A stretch of DNA of 30,573 nucleotides. Origin: an uncultured Bacilli bacterium. Its GTDB lineage: Bacteria; Bacillota_I; Bacilli_A; RF39; UBA660. Under the pieces are notes generated by a model that was not told where the DNA came from, ran no database searches, and was given only the letters and a program-made list of their open reading frames with translations. Below are positions 14,185-22,750 of this stretch, piece after piece. Location of the stretch: positions 1 to 30,573 of the forward strand of contig CANRGQ010000006.1 in assembly GCA_947630195.1 (NCBI GenBank), in the 5' to 3' direction. The position numbers were made by a program, and so were the translations under genes. The first letter of the stretch is position 1, and each line of letters starts with the position of its first letter.

Positions 14185-16374
14185 TTAAATTTTAATTTGT
14201 CTATTTTCTTCTTTATTCAAGGAATTTTCTAAAGGTTTAGTTAAAGTGCCACTATAAACAATATCTAATTCATGTAAAGCCCTAGTAATAGCTACATATA
14301 ATAATTTCATATCTAAATTACTATTTGAAGAATATAATCTTTCATTCGCATTATTAATAATAACAGCGTCAAACTCTAAACCTTTGGCAAGTTGATTAGA
14401 AATAGTACAAACTCTAAATCTTTCTTCATTAACATCATCAGTTTCTCCCACATTTGGAATATCAATACCTAAATCTTTTAAATCATCATTAATATAACGA
14501 GAAAGTAAATCTGTCTTACTAATAACGGCAATTGTTTGATAACCTTTTTCTTGATATTCTCTTATCTTTCTTCCAATATGTTCAGGAATCTTTTCTTCTT
14601 CAACCCCATCTATTTGGACATCATCGCCATGTCTTATAACTAACTCCGAACGATGTAAACCAATACTCTCGGCCACATCATCAGCAACATTCATTATTTC
14701 GGCCGTAGTTCGATAACTTTTATTAAAATTAATTATTTCGCCCTTATTATCAAACATATAATTATTTACTTCATCCCAACTTTTAATACTCCGGTAATCA
14801 TAAATCGATTGAGCCAAATCTCCAAAAATACTAAATGTCGCTCCCGGTAAAGTCTTTTTCATAACATAGAAATTAAATTCCCCTAAATCTTGAGCTTCAT
14901 CAATAACTACATGTCTTATTTGTTCATATTCTTTATTTGGAGAAATAATTGATTTTATATACATAAGAGCGGGTAAATCCTCAAAATCATAAACATTATT
15001 TTTAATATTTTTATTAGTTTCTTTCTTTAACTCATTTATTTTAGGATAATTAAAAATATCAAAATTAGTAATAGTACTAATAAATAATTTGTATAATTTA
15101 GTAGCTTCTAATTTACTTTTATTAAAGTATTTGCGAATAATACTCCGACAATTTTTAGCAATCTCGGCTCTATCTTTAGCAAACATACTTCTTAATTTAT
15201 TACGTTCTACTTCACTTTCAGCATCATCAAACAAGGAAAAAGAATAACCACTATAATTGTGATAAATGGTATCTTGATTTTCTTCGATATAACGACATAA
15301 TTTATCAATTGTAATTTCAATTCGATTGCTTAAATTATTAATATACCCTTTTTTAGTACTTTGAAATATTTCCGTTATAGTAGAGGAAGATAAAACTTCA
15401 AAATCGCCCAGTAATAAAGGTTTAGAAGTTATACTATAAATATAAATATCTAAAAACTTATCAAGCATTTCTTTATATTGACGAGATAATTTAAAACTTT
15501 CAATTCCAGAAGTATTTTTACCAGCAATATAAGAAGTAACTTTTTTAGAAGAAGAATTAATTTTTAAATCTTCTTCAATATATTTTCTTGCATAATCTTC
15601 ATAAGTACATTGAGTAACACCACTTACATCTAATTCTGGTAAAACAGCTTTAATATAATTTAAAAAAACAGGATTTGGACAAATAATTAAATATTGGCTT
15701 TGTTTTATATTTTTAATATAATTATAAACTAAATAAGCTATTCTATGTAAAGCCACCGTAGTTTTTCCCGAACCGGCTACTCCTTGAATAATTAAATTAT
15801 CCAAAATTTGTTTTCTAATAACCATATTTTGTTCTTTTTGAATTGTTGAAACAATACTTTTTAACCTAGTATCGTTATTACTATTTAGATATTTTTGTAA
15901 TAAATTATCTCCTGAAACTAAATCAACATCAAAATATTCTAATAACTTTCCTTTTTCAATTTCAAATTGTCTTTTTAAAGACATATTGCCTTTAACAATT
16001 CCTTCTGGGGATGTAAAACTACAAGGGCCAATTTCGGCATCATAATATAAAGAAGAAATCGGAGCCCGCCAATCGGTAACAACTATATTAGTACTATCCA
16101 TTACTCCATTATTACCAATATAAATAGTACTAGTTTTACCGTCTTCTTCTCTTGTAAAATCAATTCTCGCAAAATAAGGTTTATCTAAAGATGTTTCAAG
16201 GTTGGTAATATGTAACTTTTTAGCATCGGCAATTTGCCATATTTCTTCCCGATCTTTAGTAAAGTCTTTAAATAAATTATCTAAATCTAACTCTTCTTCT
16301 TTTAAAACTTTGCCAATTATTTCAATAATTTGACTTAATTTTTCCTTTTCTTTTTCTAGTTCTAATTGTTCCAT
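14185..16374 (-). CDS. helD: HelD-type RNA polymerase-associated helicase/ATPase
   Basis: This is a 729-aa superfamily 1 motor with Walker A GVAGSGKTT (198-206), Walker B VVIDEAQDLGEF near residue 490, a GD-A-QSIYDYR motif III, and C-terminal VAITRALHEL. The coiled N-terminal arm (1-45) and the DWRAPISSLYYDAEIG segment are typical of HelD, not UvrD or PcrA. HelD binds RNA polymerase and releases stalled complexes from nucleic acid. AAGGGGG lies just upstream of the ATG. It starts 22 nt after the pyrophosphatase-like gene and is probably in the same transcript. Confidence 0.9.
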   Translation of the reverse strand: MEQLELEKEKEKLSQIIEIIGKVLKEEELDLDNLFKDFTKDREEIWQIADAKKLHITNLETSLDKPYFARIDFTREEDGKTSTIYIGNNGVMDSTNIVVTDWRAPISSLYYDAEIGPCSFTSPEGIVKGNMSLKRQFEIEKGKLLEYFDVDLVSGDNLLQKYLNSNNDTRLKSIVSTIQKEQNMVIRKQILDNLIIQGVAGSGKTTVALHRIAYLVYNYIKNIKQSQYLIICPNPVFLNYIKAVLPELDVSGVTQCTYEDYARKYIEEDLKINSSSKKVTSYIAGKNTSGIESFKLSRQYKEMLDKFLDIYIYSITSKPLLLGDFEVLSSSTITEIFQSTKKGYINNLSNRIEITIDKLCRYIEENQDTIYHNYSGYSFSLFDDAESEVERNKLRSMFAKDRAEIAKNCRSIIRKYFNKSKLEATKLYKLFISTITNFDIFNYPKINELKKETNKNIKNNVYDFEDLPALMYIKSIISPNKEYEQIRHVVIDEAQDLGEFNFYVMKKTLPGATFSIFGDLAQSIYDYRSIKSWDEVNNYMFDNKGEIINFNKSYRTTAEIMNVADDVAESIGLHRSELVIRHGDDVQIDGVEEEKIPEHIGRKIREYQEKGYQTIAVISKTDLLSRYINDDLKDLGIDIPNVGETDDVNEERFRVCTISNQLAKGLEFDAVIINNANERLYSSNSNLDMKLLYVAITRALHELDIVYSGTLTKPLENSLNKEENRQIKI

Positions 16375-16396
16375 TATTTCCCCCTTACTTTAGGAT

Positions 16397-16741
16397 TTAT
16401 CTAATAATAATTGATTCAAAAAATTGTTCTTGAAATTCTGTCATTGCTCTAATGGCATCATTAGAATATTCTTTGCCATCTTTAGATACGACTAATTTAT
16501 CATCGTCATCATTAGTCCGATGAATGATAGCAATAACTTTTCCTTTTGCCTTATCAACTGGTTCAAATTCTCCGACTAAATAAGCATCTAACTCTTCGCC
16601 ATCACCACTCATAGTATTAGGTATAAACCCATAATTTAACATATACATAAATCCATGTTTGGGATGTCTTGTACCTAGAGCTCTGTCAATTTGAACTTCA
16701 ACAGATTTTCCTAAAAAATCTTTAGCGTTTGTTTTTTCCAT
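16397..16741 (-). CDS. short inorganic pyrophosphatase-like protein
   Basis: The 114-aa protein resembles the core of family I inorganic pyrophosphatases: VEVQIDRALGTRHPKHGF, LNYGFIPNTMSGDGEELDAY and VIAIIHRTND. Classical enzymes are about 170-180 aa and carry the motif DGDPLDV. Here the motif is DGEELDAYLVG and the protein is much shorter, so pyrophosphate hydrolysis is uncertain. It may be a compact variant acting on another phosphoanhydride. AAGGGAG stands about 10 nt before the ATG. It is followed after 22 nt by helD, suggesting co-transcription. Confidence 0.78.
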   Translation of the reverse strand: MEKTNAKDFLGKSVEVQIDRALGTRHPKHGFMYMLNYGFIPNTMSGDGEELDAYLVGEFEPVDKAKGKVIAIIHRTNDDDDKLVVSKDGKEYSNDAIRAMTEFQEQFFESIIIR

Positions 16742-16815
16742 TTTAATTATTCTCCCTTCTTAAATTAAAATTTACTATAAATACATTTTAACATATATTA
16801 TCTTTTTTTTATATA

Positions 16816-18381
16816 TTAAATAAAAGGATTAGCTTCGGCATTATAAATAAGTTTATTATCTTTATATAACTTTCTAACTCTTTTATCTATATCACTATAT
16901 TCAGAGGTAGTTTCTTTAATATATTTATCTATTAAAAAGTCAATATCTAGCTCGGGATTATTTTTTATTTCCTCTAATATTCTTTTAAATATTAATAAAT
17001 CAATCTTTTTTAATTTCATAGCATAACTATAAAATTTTTGCATTTCTTCTTCCTCTAAAGCTTTCGGTGCCGTTAAAGGATCAATAGTCATATCATATAT
17101 TTCACTATGACTTTTATGCCATTTTTTTAAACCATTATAAATTTTACTAACCATAACATCATCAATTGTATATTTATTATTGTTATTAAGAAAATCACTT
17201 TCTTTTAAGGCTTTATTTTTTCTTAAACGATCATTCAGTTTAGTTCCTTCCGCCGAAAACATTTCCGAAAATATTCCTTTCGTTACGGTAAAATCATAAT
17301 CTAATAAAAATTGATAATTTTCCCATAATTCTTGATAAGTAGTTTCTTTATCAAAAAGAATATATCCCATTTGGACTATATAACCATATTTTTTAAATAA
17401 ATCTAAAGCTCTTTTATTATCCTCTAAGGTAGCTTTTTTATTCATTCTTGACAAAGACGTTTGAGAACCATTTTCAATTCCACAAGCAAAAGAGAAAAAA
17501 CCGGCTCTTTTTAAATGATAAAGAACTAGATTGGTAACTTTATCGGCTCTAATTTGACCTCTTAATTTTACCTTTATTCCTCTTCTTTCTATTTCATCTG
17601 CAAATTCTTGACACCATTTTTCATCTCTTATACCATCAACAAAGGAATCATCAACCATTTTGATATATTTAACGCCCTCTTTAGATAGCATTTCAATTTC
17701 ATCAACAATATTTTTAATACTTCTTGTCCGCCATACTTTACCATCACTTAATCTAAAAAAGGAGATAACAGAACAAAATTCACAATTTCCAGAGCAACCA
17801 CGAGATGTTACCATATTAACAGAAGATTTCTTATTAAGGACAACATCCATCGTATCTCTACTAGGAAAAGGCAAAGAATCTAAATCATCATTTAAGCATT
17901 CCATTTCATTTAAAATCATTTGCTTATTTTCATCTAAAAAACCAACATTTTTAACATCATAAGGAATTTTATTTTCATAAATACAGTTAGCTAAATCGCA
18001 AATAGTCTTTTCCCCTTCTCCCCGCATAATATAATCAGAACCTGATTTTAAATAATCATAAGGATAAAAAGTAGGACCAAATCCACCACAAGCAATTTTA
18101 ATATTGGGATTATGATGCTTCAACATAGAAATTAATTTAACAGTGGGCTCTGTATTCGACATATAAGAGGAAATACCCACAAATAGAAGATGATCTTCAG
18201 AGGAAATAATTTTTTCATAAACAATTTCTACTTCTAATTCATTTAACCAAGCATCAATTATTTCAACTTCATAATTATTTTTAACTAGAGATGCTTTTAA
18301 ATATTCTAAACCTAAATTTTCTTCCGAAGTGCGATGCGTTTTAGGGGATAATGTAACTAAAATTATCTTTTTATCTTTCAT
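16816..18381 (-). CDS. B12-binding-type radical SAM enzyme
   Basis: The 521-aa protein has an N-terminal Rossmann-like B12-binding region (about 1-140, with VTLSPKTHRTSEENLGLEYL and IKIACGGFGPTFYP). A radical SAM domain follows with the cluster ligands Cys196, Cys200 and Cys203 (RGCSGNCEFC). The late segment, ending AEANPFI, is unlike other families I know. The typical DxHxxG cobalamin motif is not visible, so cobalamin use is unproven. The enzyme should cleave S-adenosylmethionine to a 5'-deoxyadenosyl radical; the substrate is unknown. It is the last gene of a five-gene operon and overlaps the P-loop gene by 11 nt. Confidence 0.85.
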   Translation of the reverse strand: MKDKKIILVTLSPKTHRTSEENLGLEYLKASLVKNNYEVEIIDAWLNELEVEIVYEKIISSEDHLLFVGISSYMSNTEPTVKLISMLKHHNPNIKIACGGFGPTFYPYDYLKSGSDYIMRGEGEKTICDLANCIYENKIPYDVKNVGFLDENKQMILNEMECLNDDLDSLPFPSRDTMDVVLNKKSSVNMVTSRGCSGNCEFCSVISFFRLSDGKVWRTRSIKNIVDEIEMLSKEGVKYIKMVDDSFVDGIRDEKWCQEFADEIERRGIKVKLRGQIRADKVTNLVLYHLKRAGFFSFACGIENGSQTSLSRMNKKATLEDNKRALDLFKKYGYIVQMGYILFDKETTYQELWENYQFLLDYDFTVTKGIFSEMFSAEGTKLNDRLRKNKALKESDFLNNNNKYTIDDVMVSKIYNGLKKWHKSHSEIYDMTIDPLTAPKALEEEEMQKFYSYAMKLKKIDLLIFKRILEEIKNNPELDIDFLIDKYIKETTSEYSDIDKRVRKLYKDNKLIYNAEANPFI

Positions 18382-19336
18382 ATTTTTTAACCAATTCTAA
18401 AGCTAAACCATTAATAGAACCTTTAGCTTCACTTACTGCTCCAGTCTCCACAATCTTTTTACATAGTTTACTTAAATCATCTAAAATTTCTTCACTTTCA
18501 ATCGAAGGCATGGGATAGTTAAATCCGGTTATATAATTATAAGTTCCTTTAATAATCTTGGCCATACTTTCATAAAGATATAAAAATTCATCTACTTCTG
18601 GTTTTCTTCTTATAAAAGAAGATCCATAATCGATGGTATTGATACTATAAACATCACTTAATATTGAGGTATCACTCTTACTTGGAAGAATTAAATCTTC
18701 CTTAATATAATCATTAACAATTACTTTTTTATTCCAAACATCATCAGATTCAATATTTATTTTTTGATATAACTCGGGAAAAAACTTTTGAATAGCCCCA
18801 AGACGCATTTGGATGTCTTTAGTACCCCCTAAAATTTTGACTTTATCATCTTCTATACCAATTAAAGAATGATCATTAGATATTAACTGACAATCAAACT
18901 TCGACATTAATTCATAGGCTAAACTAGTTTTACCCGCATTAGCATCTCCCACTAAAACAATCCCATTTTGAGAGGAATGTCTTAAAGATGAACTATGAAG
19001 TAAGAATATTTTTTTCAAGGCTAAGATTTGAGAAAACATAGTAAGAGCAATATAAATTAAATCCGGAAATCTTAAAATATCTTCATTAGTATTTAAAATA
19101 GCTACATTATTTTCTTTATCATAATGCATATAAGAATTAGGGCTATTATTAATTACTATAGCATTATGATACTTTATATCATGAGAAGAAACTTCCTTAT
19201 CATAAACTTCCGTTATCGGAATTGTATGTCTAATTGAAGATTTTAAATCAACTAATTTATTTCTTATTTTAGCAGAATTTGTATAAACTAATAAAGTAGC
19301 ATAATCTTTAATTTTAAGTTCTATTTCAGATAACAT
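18371..19336 (-). CDS. HPr-kinase-related P-loop protein
   Basis: The 321-aa product contains a Walker A GDANAGKTS (130-138) in a VLVGDANAGKTSLAYEL strand-loop-helix, preceded by FLLHSSSL and followed by QLISNDHSLIG. This layout is that of the C-terminal kinase domain of HPr kinase/phosphorylase and its relatives, which are frequent beside radical SAM enzymes in modification clusters. The N-terminal 110 residues match nothing I know. The frame opens at 19348, but the AAGGGA there touches that ATG, so the next ATG at 19336 is preferred (4 aa shorter). It overlaps both neighbours, indicating tight coupling. Substrate unknown. Confidence 0.7.
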   Translation of the reverse strand: MLSEIELKIKDYATLLVYTNSAKIRNKLVDLKSSIRHTIPITEVYDKEVSSHDIKYHNAIVINNSPNSYMHYDKENNVAILNTNEDILRFPDLIYIALTMFSQILALKKIFLLHSSSLRHSSQNGIVLVGDANAGKTSLAYELMSKFDCQLISNDHSLIGIEDDKVKILGGTKDIQMRLGAIQKFFPELYQKINIESDDVWNKKVIVNDYIKEDLILPSKSDTSILSDVYSINTIDYGSSFIRRKPEVDEFLYLYESMAKIIKGTYNYITGFNYPMPSIESEEILDDLSKLCKKIVETGAVSEAKGSINGLALELVKKYER

Positions 19337-19799
19337 TTTTATAATCATTCCCTTCTTTAAATTCTTTTATTTCTTTAATAATTAAAGCAATTAATTCATC
19401 ACTATAATCATTATCATAATAAATATAATCCGTATTAGTTAAACAAGATATACCTGTTACCATGGGCGAATAATAACTATTTCTTTTTAAAAATATTTTT
19501 AAATCTTTTTTATTTGCTGAAGCCCAACCTAATTCCACATGTACTCCTCCCGAATAAGGAATACCAGGAATCATACAAACTAAATCAACATTTTTAATCG
19601 TTTCATAATCAATCAAAGTACTTTCTTTAGCATTACTATATTTCTTTCCCCAATTTTCTCTTTCATGAGCTAAAAAATATTCACAGTTTATTTTTTTAAG
19701 TTCGTTTGTTAATTTGATGAAAAAATCTTTGTATTCTTCCTTTACTTCATAATTTTTATCACATAATATAGAATATGGCATAGCCAAAAACACTTTCAT
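19326..19799 (-). CDS. nucleoside 2-deoxyribosyltransferase-like protein
   Basis: This 157-aa single-domain protein begins with VFLAMPYS and has an ENWG segment. Its most telling part is DLVCMIPGIPYSGGVHVELGWASA (about residues 73-96), where the glutamate corresponds to the nucleophile of the nucleoside 2-deoxyribosyltransferase/DNPH1 fold. Such enzymes transfer deoxyribose between bases or cleave N-glycosidic bonds of deoxynucleotides. Size and motif agree, but substrate is unknown. It starts 9 nt after the phosphorylase-like gene and overlaps the P-loop gene by 11 nt, or by 23 nt if that gene's earlier ATG is used. The position suggests a shared nucleoside substrate with the operon. Confidence 0.7.
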   Translation of the reverse strand: MKVFLAMPYSILCDKNYEVKEEYKDFFIKLTNELKKINCEYFLAHERENWGKKYSNAKESTLIDYETIKNVDLVCMIPGIPYSGGVHVELGWASANKKDLKIFLKRNSYYSPMVTGISCLTNTDYIYYDNDYSDELIALIIKEIKEFKEGNDYKNVI

Positions 19800-19808
19800 A
19801 TATACCTC

Positions 19809-20648
19809 CTATTCATAAAATTCATCAGGAAATTCTCGGAAATTTTTATTCTTCCTAGCCATTTTTGAACAAACATGACAATCATATTTTTGATAATCTT
19901 TTAAAAATTGTAAAATTATTTGCGTTGTCCTTTTTCGACAACTTTTAATATCCTCAACATAAGCCTTAGCCTTTTTAGAAGTTTCTAATTTATTTATGTA
20001 TTCGCCTCTTCCAATGGGATCATCAATTTGCACCGCTACTCCGGCATAACATATTTGATTTAACCGGGCAAAAGTAGCTTCAGGATCACAAGTTTGGCCA
20101 ACAATATCCCAACCCATTTGGTTATAAAAGTTAAGTTCAGCTTTCGTTTCAATTCGAGGGTAGCCATAAAATGAAACATAAATAGCATCTTCTTTAACGG
20201 GAAAAGGCATTTTTCTGGCAGCTTCTTTAAGTTTACTTGTTAAAGTACTACAAAAGGGATTATACATTTCAGCATTATGAAAAGAATTATTTTGATTCCA
20301 ATTAATATTATAATTACCAGCACCGACTAAATCTCCTAAAACATAAACACTACCTTGAGGTTTTTCTGGATTAATACCCCCTACTACAAAAGTACCAATT
20401 AATTTATTTACACCGGCATTTTTAACAGCCTCAATTGTTTGTTCAAAATTAATTTGATTAGAGGGAACTTTTTCCCCATTAAATCTCCCATAGATAATTA
20501 AAACCGGAACCTTATAAATATAACCAATATAACATCTATGAACTGGTCCAAAAGAAGTATTAATAGTAACTCTTTTTAATTTAAATTTTTTAATAACTTC
20601 ATCACTTCGTAAAATAATCGCAATTTCGGGTTTAAACTCCTCTAACAT
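19809..20648 (-). CDS. PNP/MTA phosphorylase family protein
   Basis: The 279-aa protein follows the purine nucleoside phosphorylase/MTAP pattern. It has FGPVHRCYIGYIYKVPVLII, a GTFVVGGINPE strand-loop, HNAEMYNPFCSTL, and the nucleoside-site region YGYPRIETKAELNFYNQ followed by GWDIVGQTCDPEATFARL, corresponding to EGPRFSTRAE and the MTNVPEA motif of MTAP. MTAP-type enzymes split 5'-methylthioadenosine, and often 5'-deoxyadenosine, to adenine and the ribose phosphate. Since radical SAM enzymes release 5'-deoxyadenosine, salvage of that by-product is a plausible role (inference). The C-terminal CHVCSKMA is unusual. It starts 10 nt after the SPASM gene. Confidence 0.78.
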   Translation of the reverse strand: MLEEFKPEIAIILRSDEVIKKFKLKRVTINTSFGPVHRCYIGYIYKVPVLIIYGRFNGEKVPSNQINFEQTIEAVKNAGVNKLIGTFVVGGINPEKPQGSVYVLGDLVGAGNYNINWNQNNSFHNAEMYNPFCSTLTSKLKEAARKMPFPVKEDAIYVSFYGYPRIETKAELNFYNQMGWDIVGQTCDPEATFARLNQICYAGVAVQIDDPIGRGEYINKLETSKKAKAYVEDIKSCRKRTTQIILQFLKDYQKYDCHVCSKMARKNKNFREFPDEFYE

Positions 20649-20658
20649 TTAAGACCTC

Positions 20659-21735
20659 CTAATTTTTAAAGAACATTGTTGGTAAATAACCATCATGAAC
20701 TGATACTCTTTCTCTTTTTAAAACTTTAAATTGTTCTTTCGAAATATCATCATTATTGTTAAATGGACAATAAGGATCTCTTTCTTCTAAAGTACCATAC
20801 CAAAGTATTCTTCGATCATATACCCCTCCTTTACATTGATTTTTTATAGCGCAATCCGCACATTTTTCTGGAATTGGTGCTTCAACAAAATCATTAAATT
20901 TTATTCTAGATAATACTTTACCATCTTTAATATTATAATCTTTCCTGTACTTATCCGTAATTAAATAAGTCGATGGACAAATACTACCATCAGGTAATAT
21001 TCTAATACTATCAATACCGGTATTTTCTTTAATATCTAAACCTTTAGTATAAATATTTCCAAGGAGACTATCACTTAAAGATACTACTTTATACTTATGA
21101 TAAATATATTCAATCATCTTAATTAAAGTATGATAGCTTAAAATAAATTTTTGATTTATTTCCTCACTTTCACTAACTGGTCGATAGATATTTAATCTTA
21201 CTAAAGCATCGTACTTTTTAGCAATAGCAAATAAGCCATCAATATTATCTTTAGTCATAGTTTCTTCAAAACCGACAAAGACAATGGTGGCTTTTTTATA
21301 ATCTTCTTTTAACATTTTTAAAGTATTAATGGCCCATTCATAAGCTTTAGGTTGGCCCCGAAAATAATTATGGCAAGAAGGAATATAAAAATCCAAAGAA
21401 ACATCTACTTCATCAATACTTTTTTGGTATATTTCATAATATTTAGGATTATTTTTAACTCTTTCAGATATATAACCATTAGTCGTTAATGATTGTGTAA
21501 TATTAGGATAATTATCTCTAACATAACCAATAAAGGTGAAAAAATCATCGCTTAAAGCATTCTCCCCTGTTCCATAATTAATAGAATCAATGTACTCATG
21601 ATTTTGATCAATAAAATTAATCCAATCAACTAAAGTAATATCTTTAGTATCTTGTCTAGTTTCTTTACTGTAACAAAACTTACAGTTCATATTGCAGGAA
21701 TTTGTAATTCCCCAACCTACATTAAATTTTCCCAT
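20659..21735 (-). CDS. radical SAM/SPASM enzyme
   Basis: This 358-aa enzyme has the radical SAM cluster motif Cys14-x3-Cys18-x2-Cys21 (TNSCNMNCKFCYSK). Its C-terminal SPASM region has several further cysteines: GSICPS, then KCADCAIKNQCKGG and DPYCPF. SPASM proteins hold auxiliary iron-sulfur clusters and modify peptides, proteins or sugars. No precursor peptide is visible in the small gaps of this operon. The start is placed at the second ATG (21735) because GAGGG directly abuts the first one (21741). It is the first gene of the operon, behind a promoter overlapped by an inverted repeat. Confidence 0.87.
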   Translation of the reverse strand: MGKFNVGWGITNSCNMNCKFCYSKETRQDTKDITLVDWINFIDQNHEYIDSINYGTGENALSDDFFTFIGYVRDNYPNITQSLTTNGYISERVKNNPKYYEIYQKSIDEVDVSLDFYIPSCHNYFRGQPKAYEWAINTLKMLKEDYKKATIVFVGFEETMTKDNIDGLFAIAKKYDALVRLNIYRPVSESEEINQKFILSYHTLIKMIEYIYHKYKVVSLSDSLLGNIYTKGLDIKENTGIDSIRILPDGSICPSTYLITDKYRKDYNIKDGKVLSRIKFNDFVEAPIPEKCADCAIKNQCKGGVYDRRILWYGTLEERDPYCPFNNNDDISKEQFKVLKRERVSVHDGYLPTMFFKN

Positions 21736-21756
21736 TTTCATCCCTCTTTTATAAGT

Positions 21757-21785
21757 AGTATATAAAAAACAGAGCTATAAATCAA
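21757..21785 (-). promoter_or_regulatory. promoter of the two-radical-SAM operon
   Basis: On the minus strand TTGATT (21780-21785) is separated by exactly 17 nt from TATACT (21757-21762), 22 nt upstream of the start at 21735. Confidence 0.75.
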
Positions 21786-21798
21786 TTAAATATTGATT
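21780..21798. promoter_or_regulatory. inverted-repeat operator, probable LysR-type box
   Basis: AATCAAT (21780-21786) and ATTGATT (21792-21798) form a perfect 7-bp inverted repeat with a 5-nt A+T centre. It has the T-N11-A form of LysR boxes and covers the -35 of the operon promoter. The LysR gene ends 21 nt away. Confidence 0.65.
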
Positions 21799-21818
21799 AT
21801 AACTCCTATAAAATTTTT

Positions 21819-22727
21819 TTATAACTTGGTTTTACTAATAAATCTAATAAATTCTTGAGCTGTAGTCGAAAGTAATTTTTCTTTATAAACTAAGAAGATA
21901 TCAAAAGTAGGAAATTCACAGTTGACCTCAATTTTTCTTAAAGATGGATATTTACCAATCGTTTTTTCAAATAAGAATCCTATTCCTAATTCTTGATCGA
22001 CCATTTCGGCAATCATATCACTAGTGGCAATTTCAAAACTAGGATCAAAGGAAACATTATAACAATCAAAAACAGAAACTAAACTTTTGGTACTACTAGA
22101 AGATTTTAAAGGAACAATTAAAGGATACTTTGCCATTTCTTTAATGTCTACTTTTCTTCCCAGTAATTCTGTGTTTTTATAATTACAGGCAAAAGCACAT
22201 TTTTCTTTAGCTATTCTTTTAATAACAAAATTGTTAGTGGTTTCTTCTAAAGGAGAACAATCAATCAAGATATCCAATTCATTTAAATTAATTAATCTAA
22301 ATAATTCTTTAGTCGTTTTACAGATAACTTTTATTTTAATATTAGGATAATTTTTATTAAATTTTTTAATTAAATCTGTAAGTAAAAATACCCCAACATG
22401 AGAAGGAATACCAATAGTTATTTGACCTCTTTTTAAATTAATTAAATCATTAATTTTTCTTTCGCCATTTTTTAAACTATTCAAAGCTTCTTCTACATAA
22501 GGTAATAATTCTTCAGCTTCGGGAGTCATAGTTAAACTACTTCCTCTTTCAAAAAGACTAACTCCTAATTCATCTTCTAATTTTTTGATATTATAACTGA
22601 CACTTGGTTGCGTTAATCCTAAAACTTCCGCTGTTTTGGAAAAACTGCCATTTTGACAAACTAAATAAAATAGTTTATATAATGATAAATCAACTAAATA
22701 TTCATTATTATTCAAAACTTTCACCAA
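21819..22727 (-). CDS. LysR family transcriptional regulator
   Basis: The 302-aa protein has an N-terminal winged helix-turn-helix (LYKLFYLVCQNGSFSKTAEV, then LGLTQPSVSYNIKKLEDELG, about residues 17-56). A periplasmic-binding-like effector domain follows (GQITIGIPSHVGVFLL, LNELDILIDCSP). It likely controls the downstream operon through the inverted repeat at 21780-21798. The start is uncertain. The frame opens with a TTG at 22727, with AAAGG touching it, and another TTG at 22715 has GGTG 6 nt upstream. A minus-strand TATAAT lies just upstream. The effector is unknown; a co-regulated substrate or product of the operon would be expected. Confidence 0.9.
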   Translation of the reverse strand: MVKVLNNNEYLVDLSLYKLFYLVCQNGSFSKTAEVLGLTQPSVSYNIKKLEDELGVSLFERGSSLTMTPEAEELLPYVEEALNSLKNGERKINDLINLKRGQITIGIPSHVGVFLLTDLIKKFNKNYPNIKIKVICKTTKELFRLINLNELDILIDCSPLEETTNNFVIKRIAKEKCAFACNYKNTELLGRKVDIKEMAKYPLIVPLKSSSSTKSLVSVFDCYNVSFDPSFEIATSDMIAEMVDQELGIGFLFEKTIGKYPSLRKIEVNCEFPTFDIFLVYKEKLLSTTAQEFIRFISKTKL

Positions 22728-22750
22728 CCTTTGATATATTATATCATCAT

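Noticed and set aside
18382..21818. Precursor peptide for the radical SAM enzymes
   Set aside because: Gaps between the genes are 10 nt or less, and the 77-nt region before the operon contains only promoter, operator and ribosome site. No small peptide gene was found on either strand there.
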